Assembly (NCBI GenBank): GCA_963643205.1
Contig: CAVIJJ010000016.1
Span: 1-41,493, forward strand
Length of the DNA: 41,493 nt
Reading direction: 5' to 3'
From: Phil1 sp963643205
GTDB lineage: Bacteria; Bacillota; Clostridia; Christensenellales; CAG-138
A model generated the notes under the pieces. That model saw only the letters and a list, made by a program, of their open reading frames with translations, was not told the origin of the DNA and made no database searches. The position numbers were made by a program, and so were the translations under genes. Of this stretch, positions 9,272 to 17,170 are shown piece after piece. The first letter of the stretch is position 1, and every line of letters begins with the position of its first letter.

Positions 9272-9308
9272 GCGGAGGGATTGCTTTAGGCGGCCCCTCC
9301 GCTGTATT
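9272..9308 (+). terminator. Terminator-like hairpin / possible attenuator
   Basis: GCGGAGGG (9272-9279) pairs perfectly with CCCTCCGC (9295-9302), with a 15-nt loop. The tail after the stem is only moderately T-rich, so it may reduce rather than stop transcription into the kinase-like gene that starts at 9317. Confidence 0.5.
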
Positions 9309-9316
9309 ATATTCCC

Positions 9317-10036
9317 ATGGAAATAACCGTGTGCCTGGGCGGAATGCCCGTAAAAATAAGCTCTGTATACGACGCGTACCTCAATCGGTACGCTCCTTTC
9401 GCGTGCGGCGAAGCGGCAAAGGCAAGCGTAAGCATATCACGGGAAGAGCTTTTATCAAGGCTCCCCCTTTACGAGCCCGGCACAAGCGAACCATACGCGG
9501 AGCACATGGAACTTTGCCTGCGCTGCGGCGATGCACTTCTGCCCCACGGCAGGGCTATATTTCACGGCGCGGCGTTTATATGGCGCGGCAGGGCGCTGAT
9601 TATAACGGCCGAAAGCGGAACGGGCAAATCAACGCACTACGTTCAATGGAAGCGGCTTTACGGCGAGGAGATAGCGATTATAAACGGAGACAAGCCCGTG
9701 CTTGATTTTTCGGGCGAAGGAATAGCGGTATGCCCCTCTCCCTGGCGCGGCAAGGAAAACATGGGCAGCATGAGCTCGGCCCCGTTAGGCGGCATAATAA
9801 TGCTTAAAAAAGGCCCGAAAAACGCCATGCACCGCCTGACCCCCAAGGAAGCCGCTCAGTCGCTTTTTGTTCAGTTTCTGTCCGCTATGCAAAGCGAAAG
9901 CGCGGCGCGCCTTACGGGGCAATATACGGAGCGTATGCTTAAAAGCGTGCCGGTATGGTGCCTTGAAAACAAAGGGGACGAGGACTCCGCCCGCCTTTGC
10001 AGGCAAACCGTGGAAGGGGAGGTATTATGGGCGTGA
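9317..10036 (+). CDS. HPr-kinase-like P-loop protein
   Basis: A 239-aa protein with the core of the HPr kinase/phosphorylase C-terminal fold. HGAAF (83-87) is followed by a strand and a P-loop ending GTGKS (101-105), then NGDKP (123-127) in the Walker-B-like position and PWRGKE (142-147). Canonical HprK has about 310 aa with an N-terminal domain that is absent here. Stand-alone HprK-like kinases of this size often sit beside PqqD-like genes; in lasso-peptide clusters such a kinase phosphorylates a precursor peptide (known for paeninodin). The next gene here is PqqD-like and overlaps by 10 nt, so the two are translationally coupled. No Shine-Dalgarno stands out before the chosen ATG, so the start is tentative. 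Substrate unknown; the 63-aa proteins are the obvious candidates (inference). Confidence 0.75.
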   Translation: MEITVCLGGMPVKISSVYDAYLNRYAPFACGEAAKASVSISREELLSRLPLYEPGTSEPYAEHMELCLRCGDALLPHGRAIFHGAAFIWRGRALIITAESGTGKSTHYVQWKRLYGEEIAIINGDKPVLDFSGEGIAVCPSPWRGKENMGSMSSAPLGGIIMLKKGPKNAMHRLTPKEAAQSLFVQFLSAMQSESAARLTGQYTERMLKSVPVWCLENKGDEDSARLCRQTVEGEVLWA

Positions 10037-10308
10037 ACTATAAAATTACAAGCGGAGTAACAGGCGTTAATATATGCGGCGAAACGCTGCTTGTGGCTAC
10101 GGGCGAAGCCCGCGGCAGGGTTCCTTACGCCCGAACGATTAACGAAACAGCCTCTTTCCTTTGGAATCTGCTTGAAAAGGGCGCTGATGACGGGAAAATG
10201 ATTTCAGCCCTTACGAATGAATACGAAATAGATTCATCAACCGCAGAGCAGGCCGTGACTTCATTCATAGAAATGCTGAAGCGGTCCGGCTATATTGAGC
10301 GGCAATAA
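10027..10308 (+). CDS. PqqD-like peptide-recognition protein
   Basis: A 93-aa protein that starts inside the end of the kinase-like gene behind GGGGAGG. It shows the PqqD/RRE pattern: N-terminal beta strands (about 5-32), then INETASFLWNLLEKG (38-52), a helix followed by a Y-E-I-D segment, and a C-terminal helix ending in LKRSGYI (84-90). PqqD proteins bind leader segments of ribosomal peptides by beta-strand addition and present them to modifying enzymes. No radical SAM, cyclodehydratase, LanM or lasso cyclase is encoded nearby; the only adjacent enzyme is the HprK-like kinase. An upstream in-frame start would lie deeper within the kinase gene and lacks an RBS. Confidence 0.75.
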   Translation: MGVNYKITSGVTGVNICGETLLVATGEARGRVPYARTINETASFLWNLLEKGADDGKMISALTNEYEIDSSTAEQAVTSFIEMLKRSGYIERQ

Positions 10309-10309
10309 C

Positions 10310-10342
10310 AAAACCGCCCGCGGCGCGATTAACCGCAGGCGG
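10310..10342 (-). terminator. Terminator of the DUF4317 gene
   Basis: CCGCCCGCGG (10314-10323) pairs with CCGCAGGCGG (10333-10342) with one mismatch. The T-rich tail (TTTTGTTATT) follows only on the minus strand, so it ends the minus-strand gene. It lies between the convergent pqqD-like and DUF4317 genes. Confidence 0.7.
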
Positions 10343-10364
10343 CTGTAAATACCGGGTGTTAAGC

Positions 10365-11519
10365 TCAGTTTTCTTTATCGGCATCGGTATCGGCAAACTG
10401 AACCCTAACTCCGTTCACCTCAACGACATCGTCCGCGGGAATAAGAATATACTTAAGCCCGTCTATTTTCCTAAGCTCAATCGTTTCGCTGCGCTCGGGG
10501 TCTACCTTAACGGTAACCTCGGGCGTTTTTATTACAAACTGCTTTTTGTTTATAACGTTTACCGGCGGGATGGCCGCGCCGTCGCCAAAGTGCGCGTCAA
10601 ACGCGCTTGAAAACGCGTCCACACGCTCCGGCGAAACCCCGCATTCGCCAAGCACCGCGCTAAGCTCGTTTTTGGAAAGCTCAAGCGGCTCCTCAACATG
10701 CTCCTCCTTATGCGCGTCCATAATGCGGCCTATGCACTCCTGAACGGACTGCACAGTTTCAAGGCTGCATTCCTCCTGCAATGATTCCGAAAGTATTTCG
10801 CTGAAAACCTCCTTTTGAGAGGCGGCGGGCATTGGCGGCTCAAGCCCGAAGGCTGCCTTTGTAAACTCCGGATGGTTATCCGATGTGCTCTTTGTATAAT
10901 AAAGCGCGGCGTAAATATTGGCGGCTCTGTTATCGAACGCGGGGAACATAAAGCCGACCACGGGTGAGGACACGGCAAAGCCGTTATTCAGCGCGTTAAA
11001 GCAGTTTTCCGCAAGCTGATAGCTTAATACGCTCTGCGTTTGCTTAATGGGGCACACGCTGCATACAAAGTAGCTGAATTCCTCGTCGCTCGCGTCGTGC
11101 TGAACGCTGCCGTCCTTGCCGTGATAGGGCACGGAATATGTGTCGTGCGCAAGCAGAATTATGTAGCTGCCGTCTATGTTAAGCGTCTGTGCCACGCGGT
11201 CGTAAAACGCCTTAAGAAGCTCCTCGTTTTCAAGCGATGAATTCCGCATCGCCATAAGCAGCTTGTGCTCCTCGGCCTCCATAACCTGCCTTGCGCTGAA
11301 CTCAAGGTTCAGAAGATTGCGCCCTATCGTGCCGGATATGGGCTTTTTAAGCAGGGCAAGAAAACGGTCCGATTCATCCTGCACCATTGTCTGCACGGAT
11401 TCACGAAACGTGCTGATTACCTTTTTTGATTCGTTTATGCAGCAGCCATGGATTGTGTTTATCCAGGTTTTGTCGGCCTTAAAGCGGCGGCGAATCTCCC
11501 GCGTTTCTTTATCGTTCAT
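10365..11519 (-). CDS. DUF4317 domain-containing protein
   Basis: A 384-aa cytosolic protein that I recognise as the DUF4317 family, found in many gut Clostridia, function unknown. The start at 11519 (MNDKETREIRRRFK) is preferred over a longer frame because CGAGGAT lies at proper RBS distance and because the family begins with this charged segment (KETREIRRRF). No signal peptide or membrane helix is seen. The C-terminal third is acidic and ends in a small beta-rich region (about 330-375). It is a single-gene unit with its own promoter and terminator, divergent from iadA. Confidence 0.8.
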   Translation of the reverse strand: MNDKETREIRRRFKADKTWINTIHGCCINESKKVISTFRESVQTMVQDESDRFLALLKKPISGTIGRNLLNLEFSARQVMEAEEHKLLMAMRNSSLENEELLKAFYDRVAQTLNIDGSYIILLAHDTYSVPYHGKDGSVQHDASDEEFSYFVCSVCPIKQTQSVLSYQLAENCFNALNNGFAVSSPVVGFMFPAFDNRAANIYAALYYTKSTSDNHPEFTKAAFGLEPPMPAASQKEVFSEILSESLQEECSLETVQSVQECIGRIMDAHKEEHVEEPLELSKNELSAVLGECGVSPERVDAFSSAFDAHFGDGAAIPPVNVINKKQFVIKTPEVTVKVDPERSETIELRKIDGLKYILIPADDVVEVNGVRVQFADTDADKEN

Positions 11520-11564
11520 AATATAATCCTCGTCAGAATCAGGTTTTGCCAAAAGGCAGAATTG

Positions 11565-11593
11565 ATTATACCACATTTCACGCCTGTTTATAA
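11565..11593 (-). promoter_or_regulatory. Promoter of the DUF4317 gene
   Basis: On the minus strand a perfect TATAAT (11565-11570) lies 17 nt from a weak -35, TTATAA (11588-11593). It overlaps the -35 side of the divergent iadA promoter, so the two may compete for RNA polymerase. Confidence 0.6.
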
Positions 11594-11597
11594 CAGC

Positions 11598-11626
11598 TTG
11601 CATTCGCGCCCCGGCTTTGTTAGAAT
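11598..11626 (+). promoter_or_regulatory. Promoter of iadA
   Basis: TTGCAT (11598-11603), a 17-nt spacer and TAGAAT (11621-11626), about 38 nt before the iadA ATG. Confidence 0.6.
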
Positions 11627-11664
11627 GAATTAAATCAATTCGGTTCGGCGAAAGGACAGAAAAA

Positions 11665-12792
11665 ATGATTCTTATAAAAAACGTTAGGCTTTATGACAGC
11701 ACCGCTCCCGTTGAGGACATATTGATTTGCGGCAGGGATATAATAGAAATAGCCGAAAATATTGATATACCAAAGCGCCTTGTGGAGCGGGAAATAGACG
11801 GCTGCGGCATGGTTGCGGCGCCGGGATACATTGATCAGCACGTGCATATAACGGGCGGCGGCGGAGAAGGCGGCTTTTCCAATCAGGTGCCCCCGCTTAA
11901 GCTTTCTCAGCTTATAGAGGCGGGCGTAACAACCGTTGTGGGTCTTTTGGGTACGGACGGAACAACAAGAAGCGTTGCCAATCTTGTGGCTAAGGCCAAG
12001 GCGTTTAATGAGGAAGGCTGGACGGCGTATTGCCTTACCGGTTCATATTGGTACCCAAGCACCACCCTTACAGGCTCCGTAATTGACGATATTACGTTCA
12101 TTCAGGAAATAATAGGCGTTAAGGTTGCCATATCCGATCACCGCGGCTCCGGCATTACAAAGGAAGAGCTTGTGCGCCTGGGCCACGCCGCGCGCATGGG
12201 CGGAATGCTCGCGAACAAGGCGGGAATAGTGCATCTGCATACGGGCACCGGGGAAGAGGAGCTTAGAAAGCTTATAGACATTGCAAAAACGACCGATCTG
12301 CCCATAAGTGTATTCAGGCCAACGCATCTAAGCAGGCATATAGAGCAGGCGGTTGAGTTCGCGAACCTTGGCGGATATATAGACTTTACCGCCGGAACAG
12401 ATTTTGCCTACGTTGCCGATAAGCTTAATCAGGCGCTCACGCGCGCGCCAAAGGACAGGGTAACCTTAAGCTCCGACGGAAACGGCAGTATGCCCGTCTG
12501 GAACGAGAAAAAGGAGCTTATAGGCATGTCCGCCGGCAGCGTAAGCACAGACCATGGCGTTATTTGCTCCCTTGTAAAGGACTTTGGCTACAGCTACGCG
12601 GACGCCGTGAAGGTTATTACTGAAAACCCCGCCAAAGCGCTTAAGCTTTATCCCTATAAGGGTGTGCTGGCGGCAGGCTCCTGCGCGGACATAATACTTC
12701 TTGACGATTCCCTTGCCATAGATACCGTTTTCGCAAACGGCAAGCTTTTCCGTCTGCACGGCAAGAATACGTATATTCCTAAGTTTGAGTAA
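11665..12792 (+). CDS. iadA: Isoaspartyl dipeptidase (beta-aspartyl peptidase)
   Basis: A 375-aa zinc amidohydrolase that splits isoaspartyl (beta-Asp) dipeptides arising from damaged proteins. The metal centre is readable: H59 and H61 (DQHVH), the carboxylated-lysine position K153 (GVKVAISDH), H192 (HLHTG), H221 (RPTHLSRH) and the catalytic Asp at 271 (SSDGNGS). The glycine-rich TGGGGEGGF loop after the HxH motif is typical of IadA. Length is close to the E. coli enzyme (390 aa). The start ATG follows GAAAGGACAG. It is a single-gene unit with its own promoter and a strong terminator. It presumably acts in the cytoplasm in peptide recycling. Confidence 0.93.
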   Translation: MILIKNVRLYDSTAPVEDILICGRDIIEIAENIDIPKRLVEREIDGCGMVAAPGYIDQHVHITGGGGEGGFSNQVPPLKLSQLIEAGVTTVVGLLGTDGTTRSVANLVAKAKAFNEEGWTAYCLTGSYWYPSTTLTGSVIDDITFIQEIIGVKVAISDHRGSGITKEELVRLGHAARMGGMLANKAGIVHLHTGTGEEELRKLIDIAKTTDLPISVFRPTHLSRHIEQAVEFANLGGYIDFTAGTDFAYVADKLNQALTRAPKDRVTLSSDGNGSMPVWNEKKELIGMSAGSVSTDHGVICSLVKDFGYSYADAVKVITENPAKALKLYPYKGVLAAGSCADIILLDDSLAIDTVFANGKLFRLHGKNTYIPKFE

Positions 12793-12806
12793 ATTACAGC
12801 ATAAAG

Positions 12807-12833
12807 AGAGACGGCACTCGGCCGTCTCTTTTT
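12807..12833 (+). terminator. Terminator of iadA
   Basis: AGAGACGGC (12807-12815) pairs perfectly with GCCGTCTCT (12821-12829), with a 5-nt loop and a T tract to 12833. On the minus strand the tail is CTTTAT, so it may also end the convergent operon that finishes at 12867. Confidence 0.9.
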
Positions 12834-12866
12834 AGTTTATCGGGTTTATATTGACGCGTGTTCACA

Positions 12867-13361
12867 TCAGGCTTTAAGTGAGCGAATCAGCTTTGCGTAG
12901 GACACCGCAAGGCAGGTACATACAAGGGCGTAAACGGCAAGCAAAACCGCTAAAACAGAGAACCACGCGCTGATTTTCACAGCCGGAATAACACTTGCGG
13001 CGCACAGAATCCAGCTTATTGCCGCGCCTGCCGGCATAGGACGGCGGATGCTTTCGCATATTTCAAGCTCCTCTTTTCCTTTATAAAGCTTAAAATCGTG
13101 TTCGCTGCGAAAAATTGCCCAGAACGAATAGCGGGAAACATATTCAATGCCCTCTGCCGCAAGCTTTGTCTTAAGCTCCTCAACCTCTTTGTCGGATTTG
13201 CCGCGCAGATAACAGACACGGTATGTGTACTGGCCGGGTTTGCAAGGCTCAAATGTCCAAACGCCTTCAACAAGGCTTGTGGCCGCCCAGCCCTCCGCGC
13301 ACATTTTTGCCATGTACGCCTCGTCGGCTTTGTGATTCATGGTGTAGTTAAACTTCTTCAC
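12867..13361 (-). CDS. DUF2812 domain membrane protein
   Basis: A 164-aa protein of the DUF2812 family. The N-terminal half is soluble and carries the family-like MKKFNY...EAYMAKMCAEGW opening (short segments at 1-6 and 15-25). Two membrane segments lie near 110-128 and 131-152. The start is GTG, with an AGGGG-like site 6 nt upstream. In many Firmicutes DUF2812 genes follow a PadR regulator and may act as its membrane partner; no PadR is present here. It is the last gene of a six-gene minus-strand operon, 12 nt after the previous gene. Function unknown. Confidence 0.7.
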   Translation of the reverse strand: MKKFNYTMNHKADEAYMAKMCAEGWAATSLVEGVWTFEPCKPGQYTYRVCYLRGKSDKEVEELKTKLAAEGIEYVSRYSFWAIFRSEHDFKLYKGKEELEICESIRRPMPAGAAISWILCAASVIPAVKISAWFSVLAVLLAVYALVCTCLAVSYAKLIRSLKA

Positions 13362-13373
13362 GATGGACCCCTA

Positions 13374-13862
13374 TTAAAAAAGCGACACAATCAGCGCCGT
13401 AAGCGCCGCGATTACCGCGAACAGCGGTATGCCGCGCACGAAAGACATAATGTGCATGCGCGGATTCTGATAAATCTCTTTTTCCGGCAGGAAAGAGAAA
13501 CGTATGCGCTTTGTGTTCCTCCACCATAAAAGGTCAATTACGAGCAGGTCAAAAAGCCCCAGCCCTTCGCCCAACACAAGAAAATACCAGAACGCGGAAA
13601 GATAGCCGTCAAATGCGAAAACGCTTTTGAAAATCAGCCCGATTACAGAGAACACCACCGTGAACAGAATCAGATTGCCGAGCAGAATAGATGGGATTGA
13701 TTTCTCCTTCGGGGCGGCATCGCCGAATTTTTCCCTTACGCGGGTTTGCACCTCCTTGGGGTATGAGCGCAGGCCGGCAAGATTTTTCTTGTCCGTTCCC
13801 GTGCAAAGAAAGCATATTCCCCAGTAAAGGAACCAGAATATAATAGCGATAATCCACTTCAT
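13374..13862 (-). CDS. Small integral membrane protein, unknown
   Basis: A 162-aa protein with four predicted membrane segments (about 2-20, 57-79, 87-113, 141-161) and a charged cytosolic stretch 24-55. The start at 13862 is chosen because GGAGAA sits 7 nt upstream and the ATG overlaps the previous gene's stop as ATGA; a start 7 codons upstream is possible. I do not recognise a family. Its place inside the esterase/methyltransferase operon suggests a linked membrane role, such as export or regulation, but nothing in the sequence decides this. Confidence 0.75.
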   Translation of the reverse strand: MKWIIAIIFWFLYWGICFLCTGTDKKNLAGLRSYPKEVQTRVREKFGDAAPKEKSIPSILLGNLILFTVVFSVIGLIFKSVFAFDGYLSAFWYFLVLGEGLGLFDLLVIDLLWWRNTKRIRFSFLPEKEIYQNPRMHIMSFVRGIPLFAVIAALTALIVSLF

Positions 13863-14764
13863 TTTGTTTTCTCCTTTGTCCATTCATTAAGCGCCCGCTT
13901 CATGCGGCGGTCTATGTCCTCGCGGGTTGCTTTGCATTCCTTGGAATATTTTCTTGAGGAAAGAAACGCCCTGGTAATGATAAAGTCCGGGAAGATGGGA
14001 AGAATATACCTCAGCATGGATTCCGGGAACGAAAAGTGCGTGCCGTATTCATAGATCAGCGCATCATATTCGCAGCTATGCTCGCGGCTTTTAAGCCTTT
14101 CATCCATGCGGCGAATATATTTTGCTGTCGGCCACAGGCAATCATCCTCACAGCCGATCAGCATAAGCCGCCCGTGAATATTTTCAACAGGAATCATAAC
14201 CTCTTCTGTGAGCGGCGTTTTTACTTCCGTTTCGATAAATACTTTTTTCGTGCAAAGCATATTGCCGGAGCCTTTTGTTTCGGCCTGCACGGTGTGCCAA
14301 TAGTCGGGATGCTGATAGGCGTAGGGTACGTATGGCAGGGGCTTTCCGTTTAAGGTAAGCATGGATTCGCCCTCAAGCGGCCACTCTCTGCAGCCGTCGC
14401 GGTTGCCCTGGGTGAAGCCCTGCAGAACATAGTCGCAGGGGGTGTAAGCTACGGTCAAAGTAATATCGGGAAATAAGGAAGCCGCCGTGAGCGCCGGAAT
14501 CGATGTGATGGAGGCGCCCAATATGCCTATTTTGCGGTTGCCGCGTTTTTTTAGCGCATCGATTGCCTCCTCAACTCTTTCAAGCGGAAAACTGTGATAA
14601 CCGACAACGCCTTTTCCCAAATCAATCGGCAGCACGTTTATGCCCTGCTTCATCAGCCATTTCGCAACCCCCTTTGTGAGAGGGGTGCTTCCGCCGCTTC
14701 CAAGCATTAAAATCATTGCCGCGTCGGAGCCGGGGCAGGCTAAATAATTCTTTGCAATGTCCAT
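13859..14764 (-). CDS. Acyl-CoA thioesterase / BAAT C-terminal-type alpha/beta hydrolase
   Basis: A 301-aa alpha/beta hydrolase of the BAAT_C type. The oxyanion-side GSGGS (22-26), the nucleophile elbow GASIT with S85, the acid D207 or D208 (IGCEDDCLWP) and H243 (YGTHFSFP) form a full triad, and the BAAT-like GKPLPYVPY segment lies at 140-148. Family members transfer or hydrolyse acyl groups from CoA thioesters; bile-acid and fatty-acid conjugation are the vertebrate examples. The eukaryotic N-terminal Ig-like domain is absent, as in many bacterial members. The start at 14764 has TGAGGT upstream; a longer reading frame reaches into the previous gene and is not favoured. It overlaps the next gene by 4 nt. 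Substrate unknown. Confidence 0.75.
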   Translation of the reverse strand: MDIAKNYLACPGSDAAMILMLGSGGSTPLTKGVAKWLMKQGINVLPIDLGKGVVGYHSFPLERVEEAIDALKKRGNRKIGILGASITSIPALTAASLFPDITLTVAYTPCDYVLQGFTQGNRDGCREWPLEGESMLTLNGKPLPYVPYAYQHPDYWHTVQAETKGSGNMLCTKKVFIETEVKTPLTEEVMIPVENIHGRLMLIGCEDDCLWPTAKYIRRMDERLKSREHSCEYDALIYEYGTHFSFPESMLRYILPIFPDFIITRAFLSSRKYSKECKATREDIDRRMKRALNEWTKEKTK

Positions 14765-14774
14765 TTGCTTTACC

Positions 14775-15389
14775 TCAAATCTTTGTAACATGAAAATTGC
14801 AGCACTCGTCGCCGTTCGCGAGCGTTTTCGTGCGGTGAAGCCGGCCGCCCTCGTTGCGGTAGTTGCGCTCGTCCATGTTGCATAGGCAGGGTACAAACTC
14901 AAAGCAGTTTTCGCGCTTGCCCAGCTTGCATATACCGCATTCAGTATACGTGTTGTAAAATTCGTTTACGCCCTTTTTATAATCAAATTTCCAGTCAAGC
15001 TCGTATTTTGAGCTTTGGCTTGCCTTGCTTTCAAGCGCGTGCTTGTCCTGTACCTTGTCGGTGAACAGGGTGCACTTCTTGTTCTTGTGGGCTTTTACCA
15101 TAAAGGGCGAATCAAAAACCGCCGTAACCATTTTGTCCACTGTCTCCGGCGTTATTTTGTCGGGCTCCGCCTTATGCAGGCTGAACACAAACGCGGCAAT
15201 GTAAAGATTCGATTCAAGGGAGCTTCCGCCTATATCGGGCGTTCTGAGGAGCATGGCCTTAAATTCATTTTTAACCTTCTTTTTGTAATCTGCCGTATCC
15301 ATGTCGGGATATATGCCGCTTAGTGTTTCAAGCGCCGGCTTAAAGCACATCAACTCGATTCCTTTCGCTAACAAGCCATATTTCAGCAT
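14775..15389 (-). CDS. L-2-amino-thiazoline-4-carboxylic acid hydrolase family protein
   Basis: A 204-aa protein that I recognise as the ATC hydrolase family (PF14196). It shows an alpha-helical N-terminal half and a C-terminal cysteine-rich segment (CGICKLGKRENC at about 150-161, then C168, C170 and the CC pair at 196-197). The founding Pseudomonas enzymes open the thiazoline ring on the way from ATC to L-cysteine. Clostridial members are widespread beside methyltransferases and transcription regulators, and their real substrates are not established. The start ATG at 15389 follows an AGGGG-like site (AAAAAGGGGCTG). It lies 10 nt before the BAAT-like gene in the same operon. Confidence 0.75.
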   Translation of the reverse strand: MLKYGLLAKGIELMCFKPALETLSGIYPDMDTADYKKKVKNEFKAMLLRTPDIGGSSLESNLYIAAFVFSLHKAEPDKITPETVDKMVTAVFDSPFMVKAHKNKKCTLFTDKVQDKHALESKASQSSKYELDWKFDYKKGVNEFYNTYTECGICKLGKRENCFEFVPCLCNMDERNYRNEGGRLHRTKTLANGDECCNFHVTKI

Positions 15390-15409
15390 AATAATCAGCC
15401 CCTTTTTTC

Positions 15410-16204
15410 TTATTTTTTGCCGGTGAGCAGGGCGGAACCCGTGAGCATAAGCCGCCGGGCTTCCTTTTCGCTCATAAATTTGCCCTTGGTCGTATCTATC
15501 AGCTCAACGCGCTCATAGCCCATGTCCTTCAGCTTTTTCACAAACGAGTGCATATCGCCGTATCTGCGCTCTGACATCAGGTCGTGTATGGCAAAGGTGC
15601 CGCCTTTTTTCAGCACACGGAGCGTTTCCAGCAAAAGCTTCTGCTTGTCCGCGCCTGTGATATTATGGTAAACATAGTTGCTTGTTACGGCGTCGAATGT
15701 TTCGTCAGGAAAATCCAGCTTTGTGGCGTCGCCTCGCCTGAACTCCGTCCTGTCGCCCACACCCTCGGCTTTTGCGTTGCTTTGGCAAAGCGGCAGGCTG
15801 AAGGAGGCATATTCCTTGCCCCAGCGGTCGATGCCAATCATTTTCGCGTTCGGGTTGCGCTTGGCGCAGGCGTTTGTGAGCGCTCCGCTGCCGCAGCCAA
15901 CGTCAAGACCAATGCCGCCGTCGGGCAGAGTAATGTACGCGGCCGTGCCGTCTATTACCTGCTTTGAAAGCCTGCGCTTACCCGTATATGAAAACGCGTT
16001 GTACGCGCTTATGCACCACTGCGTGTATTTGCCGCAAACGGCGGTAGCTACGGCGAAAACAACTATGAGCACAGTTCTTAGTGTACCGCTTACGCCAACT
16101 CCCACTATGCCGAAAATTATAAGCAGCGCAAGCGAAAGCGCCGTTCCCGCGGCTAAAGCGTAAATCATTCCTTTGGGTACCCAGTTTTTGTAATCAGGCT
16201 TCAT
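15410..16204 (-). CDS. Membrane-tethered class I SAM-dependent methyltransferase
   Basis: A 264-aa protein with two N-terminal membrane segments (about 11-32 and 41-60) followed by a Rossmann methyltransferase domain. Motif I GLDVGCGSG lies at about 98-106, an acidic residue follows in GIDRWG (about 125-128), and post-motif blocks RRGDATKLDFPDETFDAVTS are spread over about 153-173. UbiE/COQ5-like overall. The anchor suggests a lipophilic or membrane-associated substrate, not identified. It is the second gene of the esterase operon, 27 nt after the first. The start ATG has GGAGAAAAG upstream. Confidence 0.85.
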   Translation of the reverse strand: MKPDYKNWVPKGMIYALAAGTALSLALLIIFGIVGVGVSGTLRTVLIVVFAVATAVCGKYTQWCISAYNAFSYTGKRRLSKQVIDGTAAYITLPDGGIGLDVGCGSGALTNACAKRNPNAKMIGIDRWGKEYASFSLPLCQSNAKAEGVGDRTEFRRGDATKLDFPDETFDAVTSNYVYHNITGADKQKLLLETLRVLKKGGTFAIHDLMSERRYGDMHSFVKKLKDMGYERVELIDTTKGKFMSEKEARRLMLTGSALLTGKK

Positions 16205-16231
16205 TGCTTTTCTCCTTTACTTTGTATTTGC

Positions 16232-17143
16232 TTAGCCCTGCCGCTTCAACAGCTGAGCTATTTTATTAAAGTCCTCTTTGGCTTCCTTAAAATACGGCAG
16301 CATGCAGTAGCAATGCACCATGCCCGGCCTCGCGGTTACGGTATAGGGCACATCGGCGCGCTTGCAGGCGGCTTCGTAATCGGGGAGCGCGCCGTAGAGC
16401 ACCTCATCGCTGCTGTAAAAGAAGTGTATGCCGCCAACGCCGGAAAAATCCCCCCTTGAGCCGGAAAGCATATACGCGGGCACATCGTCGCGCCCGCTTC
16501 GCATAAACGTTTCAACACTCGCCATAAAGTTATAGTCTATGCCAACGTCGCTTGCGTTCAGCGCCTTCATTCTTTGCCGCTCCCCGTCGTTCCACGGGCA
16601 TTCACCCGGGGATACGGCAACTATCGTGCGCGGCTGCGGCAGGGGAGTACCCATGGCGCTGTTGTGGGCCGCCATGCCGAGCGCGAGCATTCCGCCGGAG
16701 GAAAAGCCGCAGGTGCTTACATTGCCGCCGTATATGGCGCACATCTCTTTGTAGCATTCGTAGCACATTTCGTATGTTTCGCTTATGCAGTGCTCGGGGC
16801 AAAGCGGATAAAAGGGAAACCACGCGTCGCATCCCGCGGCGGCGCACAGCTTTTGCAGCGCGCCTACGTCGCCCTTGTCGGGGCCTATTACCATGCCCCC
16901 GCCGAAAAAGAAAAGTATTGCCCGCTCGGACGGGGTTTCGCTAAGCTGCATCGTAAGGCAGGGATATTTATCGAATATCATGCGCTTTGAATATATAAAT
17001 TTATTGTCGCTCGGCATATAAAAGCCACGGTTTCGGTTCATCTTTTTAACTATTTCCATAAGCCTGTCCTCGGGCAGTGAAAACATCTTTTTCATGCCCG
17101 TAAGCTTATACGCCGCGCGCACAGCCTTTGCGCCTAAACTCAT
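16232..17143 (-). CDS. Alpha/beta hydrolase, hormone-sensitive-lipase-like esterase
   Basis: A 303-aa esterase of the HSL / steryl-acetyl-hydrolase group. The oxyanion motif is FGGG (80-83), with phenylalanine where HGGG is usual. The nucleophile is S148 in GFSSG, the acid D246 (SSDEVL) and the base H277 (GMVHCY). It is probably cytoplasmic; no signal peptide is seen. It is the first gene of the six-gene minus-strand operon, behind a good promoter, and its ATG is preceded by GGAAGGGAT. The natural substrate is unknown; small acyl esters are typical for the family. Confidence 0.85.
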   Translation of the reverse strand: MSLGAKAVRAAYKLTGMKKMFSLPEDRLMEIVKKMNRNRGFYMPSDNKFIYSKRMIFDKYPCLTMQLSETPSERAILFFFGGGMVIGPDKGDVGALQKLCAAAGCDAWFPFYPLCPEHCISETYEMCYECYKEMCAIYGGNVSTCGFSSGGMLALGMAAHNSAMGTPLPQPRTIVAVSPGECPWNDGERQRMKALNASDVGIDYNFMASVETFMRSGRDDVPAYMLSGSRGDFSGVGGIHFFYSSDEVLYGALPDYEAACKRADVPYTVTARPGMVHCYCMLPYFKEAKEDFNKIAQLLKRQG

Positions 17144-17170
17144 ACCTATAATCCCTTCCTTTCGATTAAG

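Noticed and set aside
10314..10342. Hairpin after the PqqD-like gene as its plus-strand terminator
   Set aside because: The T-rich tail exists only on the minus strand, so it is assigned to the convergent DUF4317 gene.
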